Origin: Segetibacter sp.
Lineage (GTDB): Bacteria; Bacteroidota; Bacteroidia; Chitinophagales; Chitinophagaceae
Assembly (NCBI GenBank): GCA_030146445.1
Contig: JASLBT010000382.1
Location: 1-6,106, forward strand
Length of the DNA: 6,106 nucleotides
Direction of reading: 5' to 3'
Under the pieces are notes generated by a model, which worked only from the letters and a program-made list of their open reading frames with translations, was not told where the DNA came from and made no database searches. The translations under genes and the position numbers were made by a program. Within the stretch, counting starts at the first letter, position 1, and the number at the start of each line of letters is the position of its first letter. Below, in pieces: positions 1 through 6,106 of this stretch.

Positions 1-912
1 CAGATCCTCGGAGACTATGAAATCATTGGCCAGATAAAATCAGCCGTAAAGATTGCAAAGCAATACGGTTTTATTGGGGCCTTCCTCGAACGACTTGTAA
101 ACTGTGTTCTGCAGTCAAATAAAAACATCAAAAATCAAACGGCATTAAGTGGTGGAACGGTATCCGTATCGTTTGCTGCGGTTCAATACATCCGTCGCTA
201 CTTTGGCAACCTTGCGGGTAAGAAAATTCTTCTCCTCGGCATCGGCAAAATAGGCAGGAATACGTGTAAAAACCTGGTGGACTATCTTAATAAGCCAAAC
301 ATCACACTTGTAAACCGTACAGAAGAGAAAGCAGCTCAACTTGCCACTGAATTGGGGCTGAGCTACGACTCGTATGAAAACCTGGCTGCTCAGGTAGCTG
401 AGGCAGATATAATACTGGTGTCAACCAATGCTCCCGAACCAACAATCCTCACGAGCTATTTCACGGGTAGTACACCTAAACTGGTCATAGATCTTTCTAT
501 TCCTTACAATGTTCAGGAAGAAGTAAAATGTTTACCGGGCATAACCCTGGTAAATGTTGATGAGCTATCGAAGCTGAAGGACGAAACCCTTCAAAAAAGG
601 ATTTCTGAGATTCCAAAAGCAAAAGCAATTATCGCGCTTCATAAAGCTGAATTCATCGATTGGTGCGACATGCGGAAAAATGCTCCGGTGATCAATGCTG
701 TAAAGAAGAAATTGCACGACATGCACCAATGCAGCATTTTTTTATCAACTTATCCAAAACTAAAGACTACCTCTCCGGCAGTAGCCAGCGTTAATCAGGA
801 AGCCATTCAGAAGGTCATTAAAAACATGGCTGTCAAGATGCGGGTTAAGAAAACTCCTGGTTGCGCTTATATCGAAGCGATCAACGATTTCATTATTACC
901 CACGTTAATTAA
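1..912 (+). CDS. hemA: Glutamyl-tRNA reductase, 5'-truncated by the window edge
   Basis: The reading frame is open from base 1 to a TAA at 910-912, giving 303 codons; the true start lies upstream. GluTR reduces the glutamate on glutamyl-tRNA(Glu) to glutamate-1-semialdehyde with NADPH, the first and usually regulated step of C5 heme synthesis in the cytoplasm. The window opens in the family motif LGDYEIIGQIK (codons 3-13, usually LGE-x-QILGQVK). Next come the dinucleotide-binding glycines GIGKIG (codons 80-85, nt 238-255) and VNRTEEKA (from codon 104), where NRT is the NADPH-domain motif. DLSIPYNV (nt 490-513) follows, then a helical C-terminal part expected to form the dimerisation domain. 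By comparison with ~415-residue relatives, about 110 N-terminal residues are missing, including the catalytic cysteine, so activity cannot be judged here. A GTG at 277 is an internal Val codon, not a start. The substitutions D for E, E for Q (first motif) and Y for R (DLSIPYNV) are unusual for the family at large. The gene lies one base before hemC. Confidence 0.95.
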   Translation, partial: QILGDYEIIGQIKSAVKIAKQYGFIGAFLERLVNCVLQSNKNIKNQTALSGGTVSVSFAAVQYIRRYFGNLAGKKILLLGIGKIGRNTCKNLVDYLNKPNITLVNRTEEKAAQLATELGLSYDSYENLAAQVAEADIILVSTNAPEPTILTSYFTGSTPKLVIDLSIPYNVQEEVKCLPGITLVNVDELSKLKDETLQKRISEIPKAKAIIALHKAEFIDWCDMRKNAPVINAVKKKLHDMHQCSIFLSTYPKLKTTSPAVASVNQEAIQKVIKNMAVKMRVKKTPGCAYIEAINDFIITHVN

Positions 913-913
913 T

Positions 914-1873
914 ATGCAGAGTAAGGTGCTGAAGATTGGTACCAGGGAAAGCCAGTTGGCGGTTTGGCAGGCGACCCGGGTAAAGGAACTGCTGTATTTA
1001 AACGGGTTTGAAGCCGAACTCGTTTACATCAAAAGCGAAGGTGACGTTGACTTACAAACCCCGCTGTACGAAATGGGTGTCCAGGGTATATTCACACGCA
1101 GCCTGGATATTGCTTTGCTGACGGGACGTATAGATCTTGCGGTACACAGCATGAAGGATGTTCCTACACGCCTGCCAGAAAGGATCATTCAGTCGGCAGT
1201 ACTTGAAAGAGGTTCGTACAAAGACCTGCTGGTATATAAAGATCCCTCGCTCACCGAAAAATGGCAGATAAGCGCTGCTTCCATCTTCCCGGATCCGGAG
1301 CTCAGCGGCATCATCGCTACCAGCAGTATTCGACGTAAAGCGCAGTGGCTACACAGGTATCCCGGGCATACTGTCGAAAACCTTCGTGGTAATGTTAATA
1401 CGCGACTGACTAAGTTGGCGGAGAGTGAATGGGATGCAGCGATTTTTGCAGCCGCCGGGCTGGAGCGGATCAACCTGCGACCAGAGACTTCGGTAGAGTT
1501 GGATTGGATGTTACCGGCGCCTGCGCAGGGTGCTATTGTGGTGGTGTGTAAAGAAGGAGATCAATATGCTTATGAGTCGTGCCAGGCCTTTAACCACACC
1601 GAAACCGCCTTATGCACGCGAGTAGAGAAGGATTTCCTGCGTGCACTTATGGGCGGTTGCTCTACCCCGATCAGTGCGCTTGCAAAGATTAACGGCAACC
1701 ACATAGATTTTACCGGAAACATCTTTTCAGTAGACGGTATGCATAAAGTGGAGATCACCAAACAATCCCGCATCGATGATGCCGCCGAACTTGGATCTGC
1801 TGCTGCTGCTGAATTACTTGAACAAGGCGGCCAGTCTATTGCAGACACCATACAACATGAAAGAACCTATTAA
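914..1873 (+). CDS. hemC: Hydroxymethylbilane synthase (porphobilinogen deaminase)
   Basis: The enzyme links four porphobilinogen units head to tail on a covalently bound dipyrromethane cofactor and releases hydroxymethylbilane, the substrate of the next gene's product. The 319-residue protein starts with KIGTRES (7-13), placing R11 and S13 as in E. coli. HSMKD (78-82) supplies the catalytic aspartate D82. R140/R141, R158 and R164 (in ENLRGN and VNTR) and R185 match the substrate- and cofactor-binding arginines. The cofactor cysteine is C249 in LMGGCSTP (codon at 1658-1660). The protein looks complete and active. Between the LLVYKD segment and ATSSIRR (135-141) it carries about 11 more residues than E. 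coli HemC; the usual GTSS is ATSS, and PAPGQGA is PAPAQGA. The start is one base after the hemA stop with no Shine-Dalgarno sequence, and the 3' end overlaps hemD by 17 bases, so co-transcription is very likely. Confidence 0.97.
   Translation: MQSKVLKIGTRESQLAVWQATRVKELLYLNGFEAELVYIKSEGDVDLQTPLYEMGVQGIFTRSLDIALLTGRIDLAVHSMKDVPTRLPERIIQSAVLERGSYKDLLVYKDPSLTEKWQISAASIFPDPELSGIIATSSIRRKAQWLHRYPGHTVENLRGNVNTRLTKLAESEWDAAIFAAAGLERINLRPETSVELDWMLPAPAQGAIVVVCKEGDQYAYESCQAFNHTETALCTRVEKDFLRALMGGCSTPISALAKINGNHIDFTGNIFSVDGMHKVEITKQSRIDDAAELGSAAAAELLEQGGQSIADTIQHERTY
1797..1811 (+). repeat. Five tandem CTG triplets inside the hemC 3' end
   Basis: Fifteen bases are exactly (CTG)5. In the hemC frame they fall within a Ser-Ala-Ala-Ala-Ala-Glu segment (residues 295-300) encoded by four consecutive identical GCT codons, within a predicted C-terminal helix. 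The unit is three bases, so slippage would change alanine number without breaking the frame. The repeat lies 46 bases before the hemD start. Confidence 0.8.
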
Positions 1874-2570
1874 AATATTGTGTACCCGGCCACTTGACGA
1901 CGCGTTGATTTGGGCCGCTGCAGAAAAAGGGATTTCAATTGAAACTTCCTCCTTTATCGAAACCACCCCGACAATCACTCCGGAAGTCTCCGAGTACATC
2001 GCAAAGGCCGCAAGCAGCCGCTGTGATGTGGTCATTACCAGCATGAACGCTGCAGAAGCCGTTATTGGCGAACTGAAGAAAAACCGCTCCGTTCCGCCGT
2101 GGCACATTTACACCATGGGCGGTACAACGAAAGATCTCCTGCAGCATCATTGGAGCGAACTTTCCGACCTGGTTGTGGCCGACGACGCATCGGTACTTGC
2201 TGATAAAATCATAGATGAGAACCCGATAGAAGTCGTGTTTTTTTGTGGAAATATCCGGCGCGATGAATTGCCCGAAAAACTTAAAGGGGCATTCATCAAG
2301 GTAGATGAAGTTAAGGTTTACGACACGGTATTGACGTCCAAAAGGGTCGAAGGCGAATACGACGGCATCCTGTTTTTTAGCCCGAGCGCAGTGGAAAGCT
2401 TTTTCCAGGGCAATACCGTTGCGAAACATACCGTCCTGTTTGCAATTGGTAACACCACCGCTTCAACAATACGGCAGTATTGTGAAAACACGGTTATTAC
2501 GGCTGATCAGCCGGGCAAAGATCATCTTGTGGAAAGAACAATCGGGTACTTCAACACGTTAAACAGTTGA
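1857..2570 (+). CDS. hemD: Uroporphyrinogen-III synthase
   Basis: HemD inverts ring D and cyclises hydroxymethylbilane to uroporphyrinogen III. The family is poorly conserved in sequence, so the call rests on its diffuse pattern plus position directly after hemC. The 237-residue product opens with IKILCTRPLDD (5-15), the usual N-terminal beta strand and TRP. It then shows VVITSMNAAEAV (58-69), IYTMGGTTKDLL (84-95), VFFCGNIRRDELPEKL (127-142), VKVYDTV (152-158), ILFFSPSAVESFF (171-183) and FAIGNTTASTI (195-205). These fit the two alternating alpha/beta lobes of HemD. ATG 1857 is chosen because the TRP motif follows it at the normal distance. The in-frame ATG at 1776 would add 27 leucine-rich residues that merely read hemC out of frame. 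The start lies inside hemC (17-base overlap) with no Shine-Dalgarno sequence, suggesting coupled translation. Confidence 0.92.
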   Translation: MKEPIKILCTRPLDDALIWAAAEKGISIETSSFIETTPTITPEVSEYIAKAASSRCDVVITSMNAAEAVIGELKKNRSVPPWHIYTMGGTTKDLLQHHWSELSDLVVADDASVLADKIIDENPIEVVFFCGNIRRDELPEKLKGAFIKVDEVKVYDTVLTSKRVEGEYDGILFFSPSAVESFFQGNTVAKHTVLFAIGNTTASTIRQYCENTVITADQPGKDHLVERTIGYFNTLNS

Positions 2571-2593
2571 AAGGCACTCTTGCAATATAAAAT

Positions 2594-3646
2594 ATGACTG
2601 ACTTAAAAAATGATCTTCTCTTAAGGGCGCTCCGTGGCGAAGAAGTTGAAAGACCCCCGGTATGGATGATGCGCCAGGCAGGAAGGTACCTACCAGAATA
2701 CCTCGAATTAAAAGCGAAATACGACTTTTTTGAGCGCGTTCAAACGCCCGAACTCGCGACCGCAATAACGCTTCAACCAGTGGATCTCGTTGGAGTGGAT
2801 GCAGCAATAATCTTTTCGGATATATTGGTGATCCCACAGGCTATGGGTTTGGAAGTACTGATGGAAGAAGGTAAGGGACCATCCCTCCCCGCGGTGATCA
2901 GGACAAGCCAGGACATAGACAAGTTGCAAACCGATGGCGTTGAACACAGTTTAAGGTATGTAACGGAAGCCCTGGCGCTTACCAAAACGGAGCTTAACGG
3001 TCGGGTTCCGTTAATCGGTTTTGCCGGCGCACCCTGGACCATACTCTGCTATATGGTAGAAGGTAAAGGAAGTAAAACCTGGGACAAAGCAAAGCAATTT
3101 GCTTATACCTGCCCCGATTTGGCGCATCGGCTGCTTCAAAAGATTACTGATATCACCATTAAATACCTGTTGGCACAGGCCAAAGCCGGTGCCGATATGG
3201 TGCAGGTTTTCGATAGCTGGAGCGGCTCGTTAAGTCCGGCTGATTTCAAAAATTTCGCTCAACCTTACCTCTTACAGATAGTCAGTGGTGTAAAGGACCA
3301 GGTTCCGGTTACTTTATTTCCTAAAGGCAGCTGGTATGCGCTGGAAGACCTGAGTAAAAGTGGTGCTTCTGCTTTGGGTATAGATTGGTGCGTGACGCCG
3401 CAATTTGCCCGGCAGGCCACTGGCAACCGCATTACCTTACAGGGAAACTTCGATCCTGCAAAGCTGCTTGCACCGATTCCGGAAATTAAGACTGCAGTAA
3501 AGAATATGATTGATGGCTTTGGTGCACGCCGGTATATTGCTAACCTTGGTCATGGCATAACACCCAACGTTCCGGTAGATCATGCACGGGCCTTTGTAGA
3601 TGCGGTTAAGGCGTATAAGGCAGGAGAAAATAGTAAGGAAGATTGA
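2594..3646 (+). CDS. hemE: Uroporphyrinogen decarboxylase
   Basis: This cytoplasmic enzyme removes the four acetate carboxyls of uroporphyrinogen III to give coproporphyrinogen III, without a cofactor. The 350-residue length is normal for the family. Both signature regions are intact: PPVWMMRQAGRYLPEY (21-36), with R27 and R31 matching human R37 and R41, and FAGAPWTILCYMVEGKGSK (143-161), with Y153 matching Y164. D76 in IIFSDIL matches catalytic D86, S208 in QVFDSWSG matches S219, and H320 in NLGHGI matches H339. The short tail ending GENSKED is variable in the family. The start is fixed by the normal distance to the first signature; there is no Shine-Dalgarno sequence, and AAAAT precedes the ATG. 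It follows hemD by 23 bases and precedes hemF by 25. No frame or active-site defect is seen. Confidence 0.98.
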   Translation: MTDLKNDLLLRALRGEEVERPPVWMMRQAGRYLPEYLELKAKYDFFERVQTPELATAITLQPVDLVGVDAAIIFSDILVIPQAMGLEVLMEEGKGPSLPAVIRTSQDIDKLQTDGVEHSLRYVTEALALTKTELNGRVPLIGFAGAPWTILCYMVEGKGSKTWDKAKQFAYTCPDLAHRLLQKITDITIKYLLAQAKAGADMVQVFDSWSGSLSPADFKNFAQPYLLQIVSGVKDQVPVTLFPKGSWYALEDLSKSGASALGIDWCVTPQFARQATGNRITLQGNFDPAKLLAPIPEIKTAVKNMIDGFGARRYIANLGHGITPNVPVDHARAFVDAVKAYKAGENSKED

Positions 3647-3671
3647 TTGTTGTGAATAAAACCGGTTCATC

Positions 3672-4589
3672 ATGGAGATCGATATTAAGGAGCAATGGAT
3701 AGCATTCATACACCAGTTGCAGGACGATATTTGTCGCGGGCTTGAGGTTGTTGATGGAAAAGCAACTTTTGTTGAAGACGCGTGGCACCGCCCCGAAGGT
3801 GGAGGCGGTAAAACAAGGATAATTGCAGGTGGAAATGCGATCGAAAAGGGCGGGGTTAATACATCAGTCGTGTTTGGCGAGGTAACCGATCCGATGCGTA
3901 CCCAGTTAAAAATTGATGGACACAGCTGGTTTGCTGCCGGCCTCTCTCTTGTTATTCATCCTGCTAACCCGTTTGCCCCGACCGTTCATGCCAACTACCG
4001 GATGTTCGAGTTGTATAATGCTGAGCAGCAGGTCGTCGATCGATGGTTTGGAGGAGGTACTGATCTTACCCCATACTACCTTTTTGAAGATGACGCAGCT
4101 CATTTTCATGCCACTTACAAAAATGCATGTGACCAGTTCGATGCTTCTTTTTATCCAAAGTTCAAAAAGGAATGCGACAACTATTTTGTCAACTGGCACA
4201 GAAACAATGAACGTCGCGGAATTGGCGGTATCTTTTACGATTATCAAAAGCCTTCACTACAAAGGGATGTGAATTTCTGGCTTTCCTTTGCTAAAACGTG
4301 CGGTTATGCATTTTTAGACGCTTATGTTCCAATATTGAATAAGCGGATACAAACTCCGTTTAGGGCTGAACATAAACACTGGCAGGAGATCCGGCGTGGT
4401 CGCTATGTTGAGTTTAACCTCGTTCATGACCGGGGTACATTGTTCGGTCTCAGAACAAATGGACGTATTGAAAGCATACTCATGAGCCTGCCCCCAACTG
4501 TTCGCTTCGAATACAACTACCAGCCAACTGCCGGCAGCCCTGAGGACAACCTTTTACAGGCATGCCTCCACCCGGTAGATTGGGTTTAA
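3672..4589 (+). CDS. hemF: Oxygen-dependent coproporphyrinogen III oxidase (aerobic)
   Basis: HemF uses O2 to decarboxylate two propionates of coproporphyrinogen III to vinyls, giving protoporphyrinogen IX. It is unrelated to the anaerobic radical-SAM enzyme HemN. The 305-residue protein is full length against ~300 in E. coli. The histidines of the family are present: H96 and H106 in LVIHPANPFAPTVHAN, H144 in DDAAHFH, and H176 in NWHRNNE. Other conserved blocks are WFGGGTDLTPYYL (125-137), RRGIGGIFYDY (181-191), RGRYVEFNLVHDRGT (242-256) and GRIESILMSLPP (264-275). The protein ends in the usual DWV. EKGGVN (58-63) replaces the more common EKAGVN. Its presence suggests the organism makes heme under aerobic conditions; whether hemN exists elsewhere cannot be seen. 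The start has no Shine-Dalgarno sequence. Confidence 0.97.
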   Translation: MEIDIKEQWIAFIHQLQDDICRGLEVVDGKATFVEDAWHRPEGGGGKTRIIAGGNAIEKGGVNTSVVFGEVTDPMRTQLKIDGHSWFAAGLSLVIHPANPFAPTVHANYRMFELYNAEQQVVDRWFGGGTDLTPYYLFEDDAAHFHATYKNACDQFDASFYPKFKKECDNYFVNWHRNNERRGIGGIFYDYQKPSLQRDVNFWLSFAKTCGYAFLDAYVPILNKRIQTPFRAEHKHWQEIRRGRYVEFNLVHDRGTLFGLRTNGRIESILMSLPPTVRFEYNYQPTAGSPEDNLLQACLHPVDWV

Positions 4590-4633
4590 CTTATGTCTGC
4601 TACGCTAAGCAGTTCACGATAACTTTAGAAAAG

Positions 4634-5611
4634 ATGTTATTACAAAGAAGAAACAGGATATTACGTGCGAACCCCTCCATACGTTCGATGGTGGCTGAAA
4701 CTGTACTTACACCCAACGACTTTATAGTGCCTTTATTTATCGATGAAGGTAAGCATACCCAGGCCGAAATAGCGTCTATGCCCGGCTACTACCGCAGGAG
4801 TTTAGACCTTACTGTTAAGGAAGTGAAGGAGCTTTGGAGCATGGGTATCAAATGCGTATTGTTATTTATAAAGTGTAAAGACGAGTTAAAGGATAACACC
4901 GGAAAAGAGGCCTGGAACAAAAACGGACTCATGCAACGGAGTATAAAGGCCATTAAAGATGCTGTACCCGAAATGTATGTGATGACCGATGTGGCGCTGG
5001 ATCCTTATTCATCTTTTGGTCACGACGGTATCGTGGAAGAAGGAGAAATCGTGAATGATCCGACCGTGGAAGCACTTGTTAAGATGAGCATTAGTCATGC
5101 AGAGGCGGGAGTGGATATGGTTGCACCCAGCGATATGATGGACGGCCGCATAGGCGCAATCAGGCAGGGGTTTGAAGATAATGGGTTTACAAAAACCGGT
5201 ATTATGGCTTACAGCGCAAAATATGCCTCTTGCTTTTACGGGCCCTTTCGCGATGCTCTCGATAGTGCGCCTGGCTTTGGTGATAAAAAGACCTACCAGA
5301 TGAATTTCGCAAACCGGACTGAAGCCATTAAAGAGGCAATGATGGATGTGGAAGAAGGTGCCGACATCGTGATGGTAAAGCCGGGATTGCCCTATCTCGA
5401 CATCGTTCGTGAAGTAAAAAATGCGGTTGACATCCCTGTCAGCGTTTACAACATCAGCGGCGAATACGCGATGATCAAGGCGGCATCAAAAATGGGCTGG
5501 ATAAACGAGGAGAAAGCGATACTGGAAACCCTGACTTCGTTTAAACGCGCCGGTGCCGACCTGATTGCAACCTATTTCGCTAAAGACGCCGTGAAGCTGT
5601 TAGCCGGGTAG
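4634..5611 (+). CDS. hemB: Delta-aminolevulinic acid dehydratase (porphobilinogen synthase)
   Basis: HemB condenses two 5-aminolevulinates to porphobilinogen, usually as a homo-octamer of TIM barrels. The 325-residue protein shows both Schiff-base lysines: K196 in AYSAKYAS and K249 in MVKPGLPYLD, matching E. coli K195 and K247. The active-site metal loop is DVALDPYSSFGHDG (119-132). The three zinc cysteines of the E. coli type are A121, D123 and D131, the aspartate-type site associated with Mg2+ rather than Zn2+ enzymes. NRTEAIKEA (227-235) resembles the allosteric Mg2+ site region. ATG 4634 is chosen because the protein then opens MLLQRRNRILR like relatives. The in-frame ATG 4562 adds 24 residues, lies inside hemF and reads its 3' end out of frame. 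The gap from hemF is 44 bases. Purines (AGAAAAG) abut the ATG but are too close to act as a standard ribosome binding site. Confidence 0.97.
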   Translation: MLLQRRNRILRANPSIRSMVAETVLTPNDFIVPLFIDEGKHTQAEIASMPGYYRRSLDLTVKEVKELWSMGIKCVLLFIKCKDELKDNTGKEAWNKNGLMQRSIKAIKDAVPEMYVMTDVALDPYSSFGHDGIVEEGEIVNDPTVEALVKMSISHAEAGVDMVAPSDMMDGRIGAIRQGFEDNGFTKTGIMAYSAKYASCFYGPFRDALDSAPGFGDKKTYQMNFANRTEAIKEAMMDVEEGADIVMVKPGLPYLDIVREVKNAVDIPVSVYNISGEYAMIKAASKMGWINEEKAILETLTSFKRAGADLIATYFAKDAVKLLAG

Positions 5612-5680
5612 GGATGACGCCTTCTTTTTTGACTTCTAACTTTTTCACTTCCTCTTTGCCCAAATATCAGCCGACTTAAT
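5612..5680 (+). other. Pyrimidine-rich hemB-hemL intergenic spacer
   Basis: This is the longest gap in the window. From 5621 to 5660, 34 of 40 bases are C or T. It contains an imperfect tandem pair, TTTTTTGACTTCTAAC (5625-5640) and TTTTTCACTTCCTC (5641-5654). A TTTG at 5628-5631 is followed after 19 bases by CCTCTTTG (5651-5658). That is the right spacing for the Bacteroidota TTTG/TAnnTTTG promoter, but the TA is missing. No credible hairpin terminator precedes the T-run. I see no coding content; a role as a weak internal promoter or untranslated leader is only a guess. Confidence 0.5.
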
Positions 5681-6106
5681 ATGACAACAAACAGCAACGA
5701 ACTTTTTGAACGCGCGCAGCGCTCTATACCGGGTGGCGTGAATTCTCCGGTACGTGCATTTAAAAGCGTTGGCGGCACCCCGGTGTTTATGAAATCGGCA
5801 AAAGGCGCATACCTCTACGACGTAGACGGTAATCGTTACATCGATTATATTGCCTCCTGGGGCCCGATGATCTTAGGGCATGCCTGGGAACCTAGCGTGA
5901 GGGCTATTCAACAATATGCGGCTTATTCAACTTCCTATGGGGCGCCTACCGAGCTCGAAGTAAAGATGGCTGAACTCATCGTCAGCATGGTGCCGAATGT
6001 AGACCTGATCCGGATGGTGAGCAGCGGCACGGAAGCTTGTATGAGTGCCATACGGCTGGCGCGCGGCTATACCGGTCGTAATAAGATCATTAAATTCGAG
6101 GGCCAT
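5681..6106 (+). CDS. hemL: Glutamate-1-semialdehyde 2,1-aminomutase, 3'-truncated by the window edge
   Basis: HemL is a PLP enzyme that moves the amino group of glutamate-1-semialdehyde, made by HemA, to give 5-aminolevulinate, the substrate of HemB. The frame is open from ATG 5681 to the last base (142 codons of an expected ~430). The visible part has the family opening ELFERAQRSIPGGVNSPVRAF (7-27), YDVDGNRYIDYIASWGP (46-62), GAPTELEV (87-94) and the PLP-phosphate motif SSGTEACMSAIRLARG (114-129). It ends in KIIKFEGH (135-142). NSPVRAF and SGTEA with KFEG separate it from other class III aminotransferases. SSGTEAC differs slightly from the common NSGTEAT. The Schiff-base lysine lies beyond the window. 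It follows hemB by 69 bases with no Shine-Dalgarno sequence; A occupies position -3. Confidence 0.95.
   Translation, partial: MTTNSNELFERAQRSIPGGVNSPVRAFKSVGGTPVFMKSAKGAYLYDVDGNRYIDYIASWGPMILGHAWEPSVRAIQQYAAYSTSYGAPTELEVKMAELIVSMVPNVDLIRMVSSGTEACMSAIRLARGYTGRNKIIKFEGH

Noticed and set aside
1776..1856. Longer hemD start at ATG 1776
   Set aside because: The extra 27 residues are leucine-rich out-of-frame hemC, including the (CTG)5 repeat read as Leu, while the normal HemD N-terminal strand and TRP motif begin right after ATG 1857.
1935..2429. 164-codon open frame on the minus strand inside hemD
   Set aside because: It lies wholly antisense to a gene with a clear family pattern, has no recognisable motif, and is best explained by codon use of hemD.
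3660..3667. Palindrome AACCGGTT between hemE and hemF
   Set aside because: A single 8-bp palindrome with no partner copy elsewhere in the gaps is not enough to call an operator.
3913..4272. 119-codon open frame on the + strand inside hemF
   Set aside because: It is an out-of-frame reading of conserved hemF coding sequence; its residues show no family pattern.
4597..4612. Small hairpin CTGCT-N6-AGCAG between hemF and hemB
   Set aside because: A 5-bp stem with flanking mismatches and no T-run is expected by chance and has no terminator or riboswitch character.
4620..4627. TAACTTTA resembling a Bacteroidota -7 box just before hemB
   Set aside because: There is no TTTG at the required upstream distance, and the resulting start of transcription would fall at the ATG itself.
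4562..4633. Longer hemB start at ATG 4562
   Set aside because: It overlaps the hemF end and adds 24 residues with no family resemblance; ATG 4634 gives the usual N-terminus and a length of 325.
5593..5630. Possible terminator after hemB: GAAG...CTTC or AGG...CCT followed by six T
   Set aside because: The stems are only 4 bp with a ~24-base loop, or 3 bp with a 7-base loop, too weak for an intrinsic terminator; the T-run belongs to the general pyrimidine-rich spacer.

Overview
The window is one tightly packed, single-strand block of tetrapyrrole (heme) biosynthesis genes, all on the + strand. The order is hemA (5' end outside the window), hemC, hemD, hemE, hemF, hemB, hemL (3' end outside the window). 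No RNA gene, mobile element, CRISPR array, transporter, regulator or gene of unknown function is visible.

Organism: the block suggests an aerobic member of the Bacteroidota, probably of the Sphingobacteriia/Chitinophagia type. Four things point there: this hem gene order; the family-divergent HemA and HemC motifs; the lack of Shine-Dalgarno sequences before any start, with A at position -3 of all six visible starts; and the oxygen-dependent HemF. This assignment is inference from style and was not checked by a search.

Layout: the C-terminal ~300 codons of hemA occupy 1-912. hemC follows after one base (914-1873). hemD overlaps hemC by 17 bases (1857-2570). hemE (2594-3646), hemF (3672-4589), hemB (4634-5611) and hemL (5681 to the window edge) follow with gaps of 23, 25, 44 and 69 bases. 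The two largest gaps lie before hemB and hemL, and the last is strongly pyrimidine-rich. There is no convincing terminator between the genes, so a single transcript is the simplest reading.

How the genes work together: HemA reduces glutamyl-tRNA to glutamate-1-semialdehyde, and HemL isomerises that to 5-aminolevulinate (the C5 route). HemB condenses two 5-aminolevulinates to porphobilinogen. HemC polymerises four of those to hydroxymethylbilane, and HemD closes the ring as uroporphyrinogen III. HemE decarboxylates it to coproporphyrinogen III, and HemF uses O2 to make protoporphyrinogen IX. Every step from charged tRNA-Glu to protoporphyrinogen IX is therefore encoded here. Protoporphyrinogen oxidase and ferrochelatase are not in the window.

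Novelty: I found no undescribed system. The points worth a second look are modest: substitutions at normally invariant HemA positions, an ~11-residue insertion in HemC, an aspartate-type metal site in HemB, the uniform -3 A at start codons, the hemC/hemD overlap, and the pyrimidine-rich hemB-hemL spacer.
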